From assembly GCA_903875465.1 (NCBI GenBank), contig CAIQWB010000065.1:1-46135 (forward strand): a stretch of DNA of 46,135 bases, written 5' to 3'. Source of the DNA: an uncultured Verrucomicrobia subdivision 3 bacterium (GTDB lineage Bacteria > Verrucomicrobiota > Verrucomicrobiia > Limisphaerales > UBA11358). Positions 24,665 through 32,572 of this stretch are shown one piece after another (within the stretch, counting starts at the first letter, position 1; each line of letters begins with the position of its first letter). The position numbers and the translations under genes are program-made. A model generated the notes under the pieces. That model did not search any database. It was not told the DNA's origin and saw only the letters and a list, made by a program, of their open reading frames with translations.

Positions 24665-24778
24665 GAATTTGCTGGCCTTCAAACCCGCGACTTTTTATCC
24701 CAAACCATCAGCGGGGAACACCTTATGTAATCGCCCAAAAACCGCCAAAAGTCAACCCCGCCACCTCCCCTTTCGTGA

Positions 24779-25867
24779 CTATTTACCGCCGCATTTGCCC
24801 CCCACTTTGACCGGCCGGCCACCTTGTCTGGCCGATTCCAGACAGGCATCCTGCACCTCTTGGGTTTGCCCGGACCACTGCGGCCATTCCGGATTCAGCT
24901 GGCCCGAGGCCACCTGGCGGGCAAATTGCCGGAACATATTAACCTCCTGCGTCTGCACCAAAACCCGTCCGCCGGCATCCCGCACCTCCGGCACCACCAC
25001 CGGCACCAGCGCATCATTATGCTGATAGGTTAACGCTTGAGGGTTAAAGGGATGCACAAAATCATCCATCCGGAGCGACCCTTTCGACCCGCTCACATTG
25101 ACCCACCGTTGATTGGGGGCGGTGAAGGAACAGTAAAACCCCGCCGTGGCCCCATCCGCAAAGAACAGCTCGCCCGAAAATTCCATCGGTCCCGAAACGC
25201 CCCCTTGGCCATCTTCCCGCGCGGCAAGAATCCGTCCCGTCACTTCCCTGGGCATCTCCCAGCGCCTCGCCCACAGGGCAAACCGCACGCAATACCAACC
25301 CAGATCACCCAGGCACCCCGCCGGCTCCAAATGCCCTTGGGCCCGGATGTTCTTCTGCGCAAAGTCCGGATACCCCAGAAAACTGAAAATCGACATGATC
25401 CGGCGGATGGCCCCCACACTCACCCCGTCATCCAGCACCTGCCGCAGGACCGGCAACCGGGGGTTGTGCATAAACATCACCCCGTCCATGAACTGCACCT
25501 TGTGCAACCGGCACGCCGCCAGCATGTGTTCCAGTTCCACCGCACTCGTGGCACACGGTTTTTCGCACAACACATGCTTGCCCGCCTGGGCCGCCCGAAT
25601 CACCCACACCGCCCGCAGTCCGGTGGGCAGGGGAATGTACACCGCATCCACGTCCGGCGACGCGAGCAACGCCTCGTAACTGCCCAGCGCCTGCGGCGTT
25701 ACCGCGAAGGGCGCGGCGGCCTGGCAATCCTGGATAAATGCCTCCGCCCGCGCCAGTTCCCGGCTCGCCACCGCCGTGACCACACAATTTTCCGTCTGCT
25801 GGATGGCCACCCAGTTTTTCCGGGCAATGCCCGCCGTGCTCAAAAATCCCCAGCGCAATGGTTTCAT
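24779..25867 (-). CDS. Gfo/Idh/MocA-family NAD(P)-dependent oxidoreductase
   Basis: 362 residues. An N-terminal Rossmann domain (RWGFLSTAGIARKNWVAI; VDAVYIPLPTGLRAVWVIRA) with the family's EKP motif (AGKHVLCEKPCATS, Lys103) and a C-terminal alpha/beta substrate domain (FMDGVMFMHNPRLPVLRQVL). Members oxidise or reduce sugars, inositols or related compounds; the substrate cannot be told from sequence. The start ATG overlaps the stop of the CbiX-like gene (ATGA at 25864-25867), so the two are co-translated. It is expected to be cytoplasmic; no Tat or Sec signal is visible, unlike many paralogues in this phylum. Confidence 0.92.
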   Translation of the reverse strand: MKPLRWGFLSTAGIARKNWVAIQQTENCVVTAVASRELARAEAFIQDCQAAAPFAVTPQALGSYEALLASPDVDAVYIPLPTGLRAVWVIRAAQAGKHVLCEKPCATSAVELEHMLAACRLHKVQFMDGVMFMHNPRLPVLRQVLDDGVSVGAIRRIMSIFSFLGYPDFAQKNIRAQGHLEPAGCLGDLGWYCVRFALWARRWEMPREVTGRILAAREDGQGGVSGPMEFSGELFFADGATAGFYCSFTAPNQRWVNVSGSKGSLRMDDFVHPFNPQALTYQHNDALVPVVVPEVRDAGGRVLVQTQEVNMFRQFARQVASGQLNPEWPQWSGQTQEVQDACLESARQGGRPVKVGGKCGGK

Positions 25868-26703
25868 ACGTTAATTCCCGTTTGGGCCGCCTCGCGCACC
25901 CGGGCCATAATCACTTCCGCCATGAGCGGTTCCGTGCCCACGGAAGCCGCATACCAGACTCGTTTGCCGTTTTTCTCGGTCGGATTGCGCCAAGTCGGCT
26001 GCCCCACCGCCAGCCGCTCCTTCACCAACCGTTCCGGCTCCCCCAGCAACACCGGGATATCTTCCACCGCATGCAGGCCGTCGCTGATAAAAAACGGCAC
26101 CACCACAATGTTCTTCGTCGTGGCCATGGCATAACAATCCCCGATCCGCGGCGCTTCTTCCATGAAAATATCATGCACCCCGGCATAAATATGTTGCTCC
26201 CGAATCAAGGCCACCTGCCGCTCAATCGCCTTGCGCGAATTGGCATTCCGCCCCGTGCCGTGGCCGGCCACAAACAGGGTGATGTCCGCCGGCTTCGGCG
26301 CATAGGGAAAGGGATGCTGCGCCACCACCTCCCGGGCCCGGGCCAGAATCACCCCCGTCATCGCCTCATGCGACCCCACCGGCAGGCAGTAATGCCAGGT
26401 CGTTTGCGCGAAAACCTGGGTGGCCTGCCCGGCAAAACCCAGTTCCTTCGGAATGATTTCCGTGCTGAAATACCCCTCGCTGATAAACAACGGCACAATA
26501 AACACCCGGGGGAACGCCAGCTTGGGCAGAACCCTCCGGACGTGCGGTTCCTGTTTCCAAAATGCCTGCGCCACCCGGGCGAACACCTTCCGCCGGCGCA
26601 ATGCGGCACAATGCAGCCGCACCGCCCGCGCCGACTCCGCATTCAACGTCGTGCCATGCCCCATCACCAGCAGCACCGCATCGGAAAAATTGTCGCCGTT
26701 CAT
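25864..26703 (-). CDS. Two-domain CbiX/SirB-like (chelatase-family) protein
   Basis: 279 residues from ATG 26703 (the frame is open to 26739 but residues before this Met look untranslated). It has two chelatase-like halves, each with a GHG motif: AVLLVMGHGTT near the N-terminus and ITLFVAGHGTG in the middle, each followed by a family-type segment (RVFIVPLFISEGYFS; IVVVPFFISDGLHAVEDIPV). The family inserts Co2+, Ni2+ or Fe2+ into sirohydrochlorin. No other tetrapyrrole gene is nearby, so the substrate is open and it could be a paralogue of unknown role. It is translationally coupled to the Gfo/Idh/MocA gene that follows. Confidence 0.85.
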   Translation of the reverse strand: MNGDNFSDAVLLVMGHGTTLNAESARAVRLHCAALRRRKVFARVAQAFWKQEPHVRRVLPKLAFPRVFIVPLFISEGYFSTEIIPKELGFAGQATQVFAQTTWHYCLPVGSHEAMTGVILARAREVVAQHPFPYAPKPADITLFVAGHGTGRNANSRKAIERQVALIREQHIYAGVHDIFMEEAPRIGDCYAMATTKNIVVVPFFISDGLHAVEDIPVLLGEPERLVKERLAVGQPTWRNPTEKNGKRVWYAASVGTEPLMAEVIMARVREAAQTGINV

Positions 26704-26860
26704 GCGTCCAAGGTTGGCCGAATCGCCGCCCCCCCGCAAGCCACCGCTGCCCGCTGGCTCCCGTTCGCCTATATTCCCGGCTTTTTCCGCCTTTTTTTGA
26801 AACCTTTTGCCCGCCTCGGTGTCTTATCCCTCGATTGCAACGCAATTGAAGCAACCATAT

Positions 26861-27274
26861 ATGAAAATCTCGCTTTCGCTCACGACCGGGTTCGCCGCCA
26901 CCTGCGTGCTGGCCCTCACCCTCTCCGCCCAGGCGGCCAATCCGATGCCCCCCGCCGCCACCAAGACGGGCGTAACCTACGCGGGCGATATCAAAGTCAT
27001 CCTCGACAAATCCTGCGCCAAATGCCACAGCGGCGACCGCCCCAAGGCCAAGCTCAAGCTGGACACCCTCGCCGGCATCCTCAAAGGCAGCCGCAATGGC
27101 AAGGTTATCATCGTCGGCGACAGCGCCAAGAGTGAACTCGTGCAAGCCGCCGCCCATACCACCGAAGACTCGGATGAATGGATGCCCCCCGCCAAGGCCG
27201 TCGACCGTTTCCCCAACCTGACCGCCGATCAAATCGGCCTCGTCCGCGCCTGGATCGACCAGGGGGCCAAGTAA
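26861..27274 (+). CDS. Small exported monohaem cytochrome c (PSCyt1-like)
   Basis: 137 residues from ATG 26861. A signal peptide (ISLSLTTGFAATCVLALTLS-AQA) is followed by a single haem-binding CAKCH (residues 52-56), the family segment GDIKVILDKSCAKCHSGDRP and the distal Met in DEWMPPAKAVDRFPN. This is the planctomycete/verrucomicrobial cytochrome C domain, usually fused to large PSD proteins; here it stands alone. It should act in the periplasm as an electron carrier. The upstream start at 26807 adds 18 residues before the signal sequence and is less likely. A strong terminator follows. Confidence 0.9.
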   Translation: MKISLSLTTGFAATCVLALTLSAQAANPMPPAATKTGVTYAGDIKVILDKSCAKCHSGDRPKAKLKLDTLAGILKGSRNGKVIIVGDSAKSELVQAAAHTTEDSDEWMPPAKAVDRFPNLTADQIGLVRAWIDQGAK

Positions 27275-27300
27275 GCCCATCGTTCATTTCGCCTCCCCAT

Positions 27301-27332
27301 CAGCCAGCCCACCCCGGGCTGGCTGCTTTTTT
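27301..27332 (+). terminator. Rho-independent terminator after the cytochrome gene
   Basis: A perfect 10-bp stem (CAGCCAGCCC 27301-27310 with GGGCTGGCTG 27316-27325) around a 5-base loop, followed by C and six T. Confidence 0.93.
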
Positions 27333-28047
27333 GCCCGCCGCCCACGACCGGCCCGGCACCTCCACCCCCACCGCACTCCGCACTGGTTCCATGTGAAATT
27401 CATTGCCAAAGGGAACCCAACTTTGAAACCATAGGCAGACCATGCGTCCCGGACACCGCCAACTGCCAAAATCGCCCGCCGCCCCAGCTGCCTGGGCACC
27501 AGCGGCTGGACCTGTCCGTGCCGGCGGCAATCACCCCGCTGGAACTTTTGGGCGAATCGTGATGCAAAAACCGGCTGACGAAGCATGGACTGCGGTGCGC
27601 GTCGTTCGCCCGGCGAGGTGCGACCGTTTTGGGAATGATCCCGTTCGCCTCCTCTCGCACTTGCGCGCGGAGTTGCAACCTTACCCGGGGGGGGATTATA
27701 AAAAGTTGGCCCCCGCCCCAACCCGCGACCGTTTTACGCGAACAGCTGCCAGCTAAAAAGCGGAGCCTATGAACCACCTCCGAGGAATAATCGAGTTCAA
27801 GTTTCACAACGGCTTGGCATTTGCTGCCCAACCCGGAGGGTTGAAAGCTGGTAGCCGGGGGTTGAGCATCGCGATACCCCCGAAAAACCGGCCAAAGCCA
27901 TCGGCACCCCTGCGGGGTGCCAGATCATGGAATAACCGCATCACTACTGCGTCAGGAATGACATCGAAAACGAATGAACACCGCCCAAATGTGGGATTCA
28001 AATTTTTTTGATGCGCTGAATCATTCTGGCAAAAAATAATTTATCAA
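27333..28047. other. Gene-free stretch before pheT with a hairpin-rich repeat
   Basis: About 715 bases without a supported gene. The first 480 bases show no codon-like structure in any frame that I trust. At 27829-27921 three hairpins follow each other (described separately). The last 80 bases are AT-rich and should hold the pheT promoter; no ribosome site stands out before the pheT ATG. Confidence 0.5.
27829..27921. repeat. Triple-hairpin REP-like element
   Basis: Three inverted repeats in 93 bases: CAACCC-GGA-GGGTTG (27829-27843), CGGGGGT...ACCCCCG (27856-27882) and the perfect GGCACCCC-TGC-GGGGTGCC (27903-27921). This layout is that of an interspersed extragenic palindromic element. Similar hairpins with other sequences occur at 10.7, 30.5-32.5 and 41.5 kb. 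Confidence 0.7.
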
Positions 28048-30486
28048 ATGAAAGTCACCCTTAACTGGCTCAAACAATACGTCGATTTTAACTGGTCGCC
28101 TGAGGAACTCACCGAACGGCTCACCATGCTCGGTCTCGAAGTCGAGGGCGTGGATAAACTCGACGGCGAGTTCGCCGGCATCGTCGTCGCCCAGGTCATC
28201 ACCCGCGACAAGCACCCCAACGCCGACAAACTCTCCCTCTGCCGGGTCAACGACGGCACCGGCGAGCGTCAAATCGTCTGCGGCGCGCAAAATTTCCAGG
28301 CCGGCGACAAAGTGCCGCTCATTTTGCCCGGGGCCTCCCTGCCGCCCAAGGCCGGCGAGAAAGAACCCTTCACCATCAAAGTCGGTAAAATTCGCGGCGT
28401 GGAATCCCACGGCATGCTTTGCTCCCACGAGGAACTGGGCATCGATCCCGCGGCCATCGGCCATAAAAAGGAGGATGGCTTGCTGATCCTCCGCGCAAAC
28501 GCCACCGTCGGCCAGTCCTTCGCCGCCTACCTCGGCCGCAGTGGCAGCGATGTGGTGTATGACCTGGAAGTCACCCCCAACCGCCCCGACCTCAACAGCG
28601 TCATCGGCATCGCCCGCGAAATCGCCGCCGTCACGGGAAATCCCCTCAAACTGCCCGAACTGAAAATCGCCCCGGCCCCAGCCCCGGCTCTGGTCCAGGT
28701 TCGCCTCGAAGATCCCGCCGTCTGCCCGCGCTACACCGCCCGCGTGATCCAAGGCGTGAAAGTCGGTCCCAGCCCCGATTGGCTGCGCGTCACCCTGGAA
28801 AAAGTCGGCATCCGCAGCATCAGCAACGTCGTGGACGTCACCAATTACGTCATGCTGGAAACCGGCCAGCCGCTGCACGCCTTTGATTATCACCTGATCG
28901 CCCCCGGGGCCTCCGGCCAGCCCACCATCGTCGTCCGCCGCGCCGCCGCCGGGGAAAAATTCCAGACCCTGGATAACCAGGAACGCACCCTCACCCCCGA
29001 AATGCTCCTCATCGCCGACGAACAAAAGGGCATCGCCCTCGCCGGTGTCATGGGCGGGGCGAACACCGAAATCAACGCCCAGACCGTGGATGTGCTCCTC
29101 GAGAGCGCCTACTTCAGCCCCACCAACATCCGCCGCACCAGCAAGCTGCTCGGCCTCCGCAGTGAATCCAGCTACCGCTTCGAGCGCGGCGCCGATGTGG
29201 GCCTTTGCGACTGGGCCAGCCAGCGCGCCGCCCAATTGATTCTCGAAACTGCCGGCGGCCAGCTCGCCACCGGGGTCGTCGATGTCTATCCCCAGCCCGG
29301 CCAGCCCAAGGAAATCACCCTCCAGTTTGCCAAATCCCTCGATTTGCTCGGCATCGGCATTGCCCACTCAGACCAGGTCGCCTCCCTCACCAAGCTGGGC
29401 CTGACCGTCACCAGGCAAGCCCCCGGTGCCTGCACCTTCGCCGTGCCCTCCTGGCGCGTGGACTTGAAGCGCGAAGTGGATTTGATTGAGGAAGTCGGCC
29501 GGTTGTACGGCGTGGATAAAATCCCCAGCACCCCGCCGCGCGGCGCCCTGGGCACCAATGCCTTTGATTCCATTTACGATCAAATTGGCGAAGTGCGCCG
29601 CCTGCTCACCGGCCTCGGCCTGCACGAGGCGCAGGGCCAGACCCTCATCTCCGACACCGCCGCCCGCCTGGCCGCCCCGCAAGTGCTCGCGCTGGAAAAC
29701 CCCCTGAGCAGCGATATGAACGTGCTGCGCCCCTCCCTGCTCCCGGGCCTCCTGGATTCACTCCGCATCAACGTCAGCCGCAAAAACGCCGACGTCGCCC
29801 TCTTTGAAATCGGCCGTGTGTTCACCTCCGTCAATGGCACGCCCAAGGAAGAACGCCGCGTCGCCCTGGCCCTCACCGGCCGCCGGCTGCCGCCCTTCTG
29901 GAGCGGTGCGGAGCGCGATGCCAAGTTCGATAATTACGACCTCAAAGGCCTCGCCGAGGACCTGCTCGAACAATTTGGCGTGCGCGGCGTCGTCTACACC
30001 ACCAACCCCGCCAGCACCAGCCTCCTGCTCGAATCCGCCGCCATCACCCTCGGCGGCAAGCTGCCCTTGGGCGAACTCGGCCAGCTGCTCCCCGCCCTGG
30101 CGAAAAAATACGACTTGCGCGACGCCGTCTACCTCGCCGAGTTCAATCTCGACTTGCTGCTGGCCAGGCGCAACGCCACCAAGGCCTACAAAGCCCTGCC
30201 CGCTTTCCCCACCATCCGGCGTGACGTCGCCCTGCTGGTGCCCGAAGCCATCACCCACCAGGCCGTGCTCAACACCGTGAAACAGACCAAGCCCGCCAAC
30301 TTGGAAACCATCGATTTGTTCGACGTCTTCCGTGGCAACCATGTGCCGGCCGGACAGAAAAGCCTGGCCTACGCCTTCACCTACCGCGCCGCCGACAAAA
30401 CCCTCACCGACGCCGAGGTCAATGCCGCCCACGAAAAACTCGTGGCCGCCTTCAAAACCCAATTACAAGCCACCATCCGGGAGTAA
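28048..30486 (+). CDS. pheT: Phenylalanyl-tRNA synthetase beta subunit
   Basis: Full-length 812 residues. It has the N-terminal tRNA-binding EMAP-like domain (GIVVAQVITRDKHPNADKLS, VCGAQNFQAG), the B3/B4 editing domain (YDLEVTPNRPDLNSVIGIAR), the B5 domain, the catalytic-like core (VDLIEEVGRLYGVDKIP) and the C-terminal anticodon-binding FDX-ACB domain (LPAFPTIRRDVALLVPE; SLAYAFTYRAADKTLTDAEV). It forms the alpha2-beta2 enzyme with PheS. In most bacteria pheS precedes pheT in one operon; here pheS is about 8 kb away on the opposite strand, so the two subunits are not co-transcribed. Confidence 0.97.
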   Translation: MKVTLNWLKQYVDFNWSPEELTERLTMLGLEVEGVDKLDGEFAGIVVAQVITRDKHPNADKLSLCRVNDGTGERQIVCGAQNFQAGDKVPLILPGASLPPKAGEKEPFTIKVGKIRGVESHGMLCSHEELGIDPAAIGHKKEDGLLILRANATVGQSFAAYLGRSGSDVVYDLEVTPNRPDLNSVIGIAREIAAVTGNPLKLPELKIAPAPAPALVQVRLEDPAVCPRYTARVIQGVKVGPSPDWLRVTLEKVGIRSISNVVDVTNYVMLETGQPLHAFDYHLIAPGASGQPTIVVRRAAAGEKFQTLDNQERTLTPEMLLIADEQKGIALAGVMGGANTEINAQTVDVLLESAYFSPTNIRRTSKLLGLRSESSYRFERGADVGLCDWASQRAAQLILETAGGQLATGVVDVYPQPGQPKEITLQFAKSLDLLGIGIAHSDQVASLTKLGLTVTRQAPGACTFAVPSWRVDLKREVDLIEEVGRLYGVDKIPSTPPRGALGTNAFDSIYDQIGEVRRLLTGLGLHEAQGQTLISDTAARLAAPQVLALENPLSSDMNVLRPSLLPGLLDSLRINVSRKNADVALFEIGRVFTSVNGTPKEERRVALALTGRRLPPFWSGAERDAKFDNYDLKGLAEDLLEQFGVRGVVYTTNPASTSLLLESAAITLGGKLPLGELGQLLPALAKKYDLRDAVYLAEFNLDLLLARRNATKAYKALPAFPTIRRDVALLVPEAITHQAVLNTVKQTKPANLETIDLFDVFRGNHVPAGQKSLAYAFTYRAADKTLTDAEVNAAHEKLVAAFKTQLQATIRE

Positions 30487-30717
30487 TCCCGCCGCGGACC
30501 AAAAGTAAAGCCCCCTGCGGACGACCGAAAACACCCCGCCGTTTCAAAACGGCGGGCCCCCTCCCCGCCTTGCCGCCCCCAAGTCTCGCCACGGACGAAA
30601 GCCAATAACCCAGCGATTTGTCGCTGAGTATCCGTGCTAATTTGCCCTCAAGCCCCGTCAGGGGCGACCGACAATAGCCCACCATTTCAATGGTGGGTTA
30701 CCGAGGGCAATCCCGCC
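30487..30717. repeat. Hairpin-rich repeat cluster before copy L
   Basis: Successive short palindromes typical of interspersed verrucomicrobial elements: GCCGTTTCAAAACGGC near 30540, a CCAGCGATTTGTCGCTGAG-type unit near 30614, AAGCCCCGTCAGGGGCGA near 30653 and CCCACCATTTCAATGGTGGG (30678-30697). The same units recur in a different order at 31970-32245. No gene. Confidence 0.75.
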
Positions 30718-31047
30718 GAAGCCCCGCCAGGGGCGAAAGCACGCTCCCCCATCATAAACCAAAATTTCCACCACCCCTCGCGCAAACCGCTTGGCTGAAA
30801 CCTCGCACCCCGCCGTCTCAAAACGGCGGGCCCCCTTCCCGCCTTGCCGCCTCCAAGTCCCGCCAGGGACGACCGAACTAAAGCCTTGTGCCACCGGAAT
30901 CCCTAACCGCCGCCGGATTTTTCTCGCAAGCCCCGGTTGAGGCTCCCAATTGTGGCCAATCTCCTCCCCTCGAAAAGAACAACCCATCACCATTCATATT
31001 CCCCCAAAAATTCGCGCCCCTTCGCGAAATTAGCGGATTCAACCCGC
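30718..31047. repeat. Long direct repeat, copy L, flanking the HEPN-MNT module
   Basis: About 330 bp from AAGCCCCGCCAGGGGCGAAAG to ATTAGCGGATTCAACCCGCC. It is close to 90 % identical by eye to 32246-32572 in the same orientation, with a few single-base indels. It carries the same palindromic units and a shared non-palindromic tail (AACCCATCACCATTCATATT). Confidence 0.85.
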
Positions 31048-31204
31048 CTCAACGTACCGCAGCCCAATGGCCACACGCACCACTGGCATCGTTTTTCGCG
31101 CGGATGCGTCCCCAAGGAAGCGCTTCGGGACGGTGTAAATTTCGTTTTCCCATGGCGGGCGCGGTTGGGTATGCTGACAACAGTTTAACCGGCGTCATTG
31201 CATC

Positions 31205-31645
31205 ATGAAACATCAGGACATCCGCTGGCGGCAACGCCTCCAGAATTACCAGCAGGCGCTGGGGAATCTGACCAGGGCAGTCGAACTGTCGCGCCAGCGC
31301 CCCCTTTCAGACTTGGAGGAGCAGGGGCTCATCCAGGCGTTTGAATTCACCCATGAACTGGCGTGGAACGTGCTCAAGGACTATCTGGAGGCGCAGGGGT
31401 TGGGGGACATCATCGGCTCAAAAAATGCCACCCGGCAGGCCTTTAAGAATGGATTGCTGACCGATGGCGGGGTGTGGATGGACATGATCCAGGCGCGCAA
31501 CCTGACCTCCCACACCTATCAGGAAAAAATCGCCACGGACATCGTCCGGGATATTCTGGAGCGCTTTCATGCCGCCTTTGTCGCGCTGGAAGCACGCGGC
31601 CGGGAGTTGGAAGCGCAGGAAGCACAGGAGGCGGAGGGCGCATGA
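31205..31645 (+). CDS. HEPN-domain protein (HI0074-like), toxin candidate of a HEPN-MNT pair
   Basis: 146 residues, all helical, of the nucleotidyltransferase substrate-binding/HEPN family: RWRQRLQNYQQALGNLTRAV, FEFTHELAWNVLKDYLEAQG, SKNATRQAF and the RX4H-type motif RNLTSHTYQ (Arg98, His103). The Arg and His of HEPN RNases are thus present. In HEPN-MNT systems the HEPN protein is an RNase toxin that the MNT partner inactivates by AMP transfer or binding. The stop overlaps the MNT start by 4 bases (ATGA). The module is enclosed by ~330-bp direct repeats. Confidence 0.9.
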   Translation: MKHQDIRWRQRLQNYQQALGNLTRAVELSRQRPLSDLEEQGLIQAFEFTHELAWNVLKDYLEAQGLGDIIGSKNATRQAFKNGLLTDGGVWMDMIQARNLTSHTYQEKIATDIVRDILERFHAAFVALEARGRELEAQEAQEAEGA

Positions 31646-31959
31646 AGCACGGACTGACCGACGGGACGCTGGCGGAAATCCAGGCGGTGCTGGCCAAGTT
31701 TCCGGACGTGGAAACAGCCCTGCTGTACGGTTCGCGGGCCAAGGGGAATCACCGGCCGGGCTCGGACATTGACCTCACGCTCATCGGGGCCGGACTGACC
31801 TCGAAAATCCTCGGCCAGATTCAAAGTGAATTGGAGGACGGCTACCTGCCCTATAGCTTTGACCTTTCCCTGCTGAACCAAATTACGCAGCCCGACTTGC
31901 TGGATCATATTCGGCGGGAGGGGGTGGTGCTGTATCAAAAGCAAGCTGTGTCCGCGTGA
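31642..31959 (+). CDS. MNT-type nucleotidyltransferase (antitoxin of the HEPN-MNT pair)
   Basis: 105 residues from ATG 31642, the start that overlaps the HEPN stop. The minimal nucleotidyltransferase motif GSRAKG (residues 30-35) followed by GSDIDLTLIG with the two metal-binding Asp (42, 44) is intact, and the third acidic residue is likely in YSFDLSLLNQ. The family AMPylates a Tyr of its HEPN partner in characterised systems; the HEPN here has a Tyr three positions beyond... the RNLTSH motif (HTY), as those substrates do. The frame is open further upstream but that part is the HEPN gene in another frame. Confidence 0.9.
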   Translation: MKHGLTDGTLAEIQAVLAKFPDVETALLYGSRAKGNHRPGSDIDLTLIGAGLTSKILGQIQSELEDGYLPYSFDLSLLNQITQPDLLDHIRREGVVLYQKQAVSA

Positions 31960-31969
31960 ACGAAACCGG

Positions 31970-32245
31970 AGCCAAAGCCCCGCCAGGGGCGATACCACGC
32001 TCCCCCATCAAAAACCAAAATTTCCACCACGCCTCGCGCAAACCGCTTGGCTGAAACCTCGCACCCCACAATTTCAAAGGGGCCACCTCCCCCCTTGCCA
32101 CCTCCAAGCCCCGCCAGGGGCGACCGATAATAGCCCACCATTTCAATGGTGGGTTACCTGCCCCCCTTGCCGCCCCCAAGTCCCGTCAGGGACGCAAGCC
32201 AACAGCCCAGCGATTGATCGCTGGGTATCCATGTTAAAACACCCT
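31970..32245. repeat. Hairpin-rich repeat cluster after the HEPN-MNT module (partial copy)
   Basis: Contains a partial copy of the repeat (31975-32100, matching 30720-30860: AAGCCCCGCCAGGGGCGA, then CCAAAATTTCCACCACGCCT, then GCTTGGCTGAAACCTCGCAC), the CCCACCATTTCAATGGTGGG palindrome (32134-32153) and an AGCCCAGCGATTGATCGCTG-type unit. The order of units differs from the left-hand cluster, so the region has been shuffled. No gene. Confidence 0.75.
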
Positions 32246-32572
32246 CAAGCCCCACCAGGGGCGAAAGCACACTCCCCCTTCATAAACCAAATTTCCACCG
32301 CCCCTCGCGCAACCGCCTGGCTGAAACCTAGCACCCCGCCATTTCAAAACGGCGGACCCCATCCGCCTTGACACCCTCTAGTCCCGCCAGGGACGACCAA
32401 AATGAAGCCTCGTGCCACCGGAATTTCTAAACGCCGCCGGATTTTTTTCGCAAGCCCCGGTTGCGGCTCCCAACGTGGCCAATCTCCTCTCCTCGAAAAG
32501 AGCAACCCATCACCATTCGTATTTCCCCAAAAATTCGCGCCCCTTCGCGAAATTCGCGGATTCAACCCGCCA
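32246..32572. repeat. Long direct repeat, copy R
   Basis: Partner of 30718-31047. Its right edge (ATTCAACCCGCC) runs over the stop codon of the M48 peptidase gene, whose last codons and TGA (32564-32562) are therefore made of repeat sequence. Confidence 0.85.

Noticed and set aside
28021-29367. 448-codon Gly/Asp/Ala-rich frame on the minus strand
   Set aside because: Antisense shadow of pheT; its low-complexity composition follows from pheT codon use.
30487-32572. CRISPR array
   Set aside because: Repeated units are palindromic, of unequal length and spacing, and the sequence between them is itself repeated; there are no unique spacers and no cas genes.
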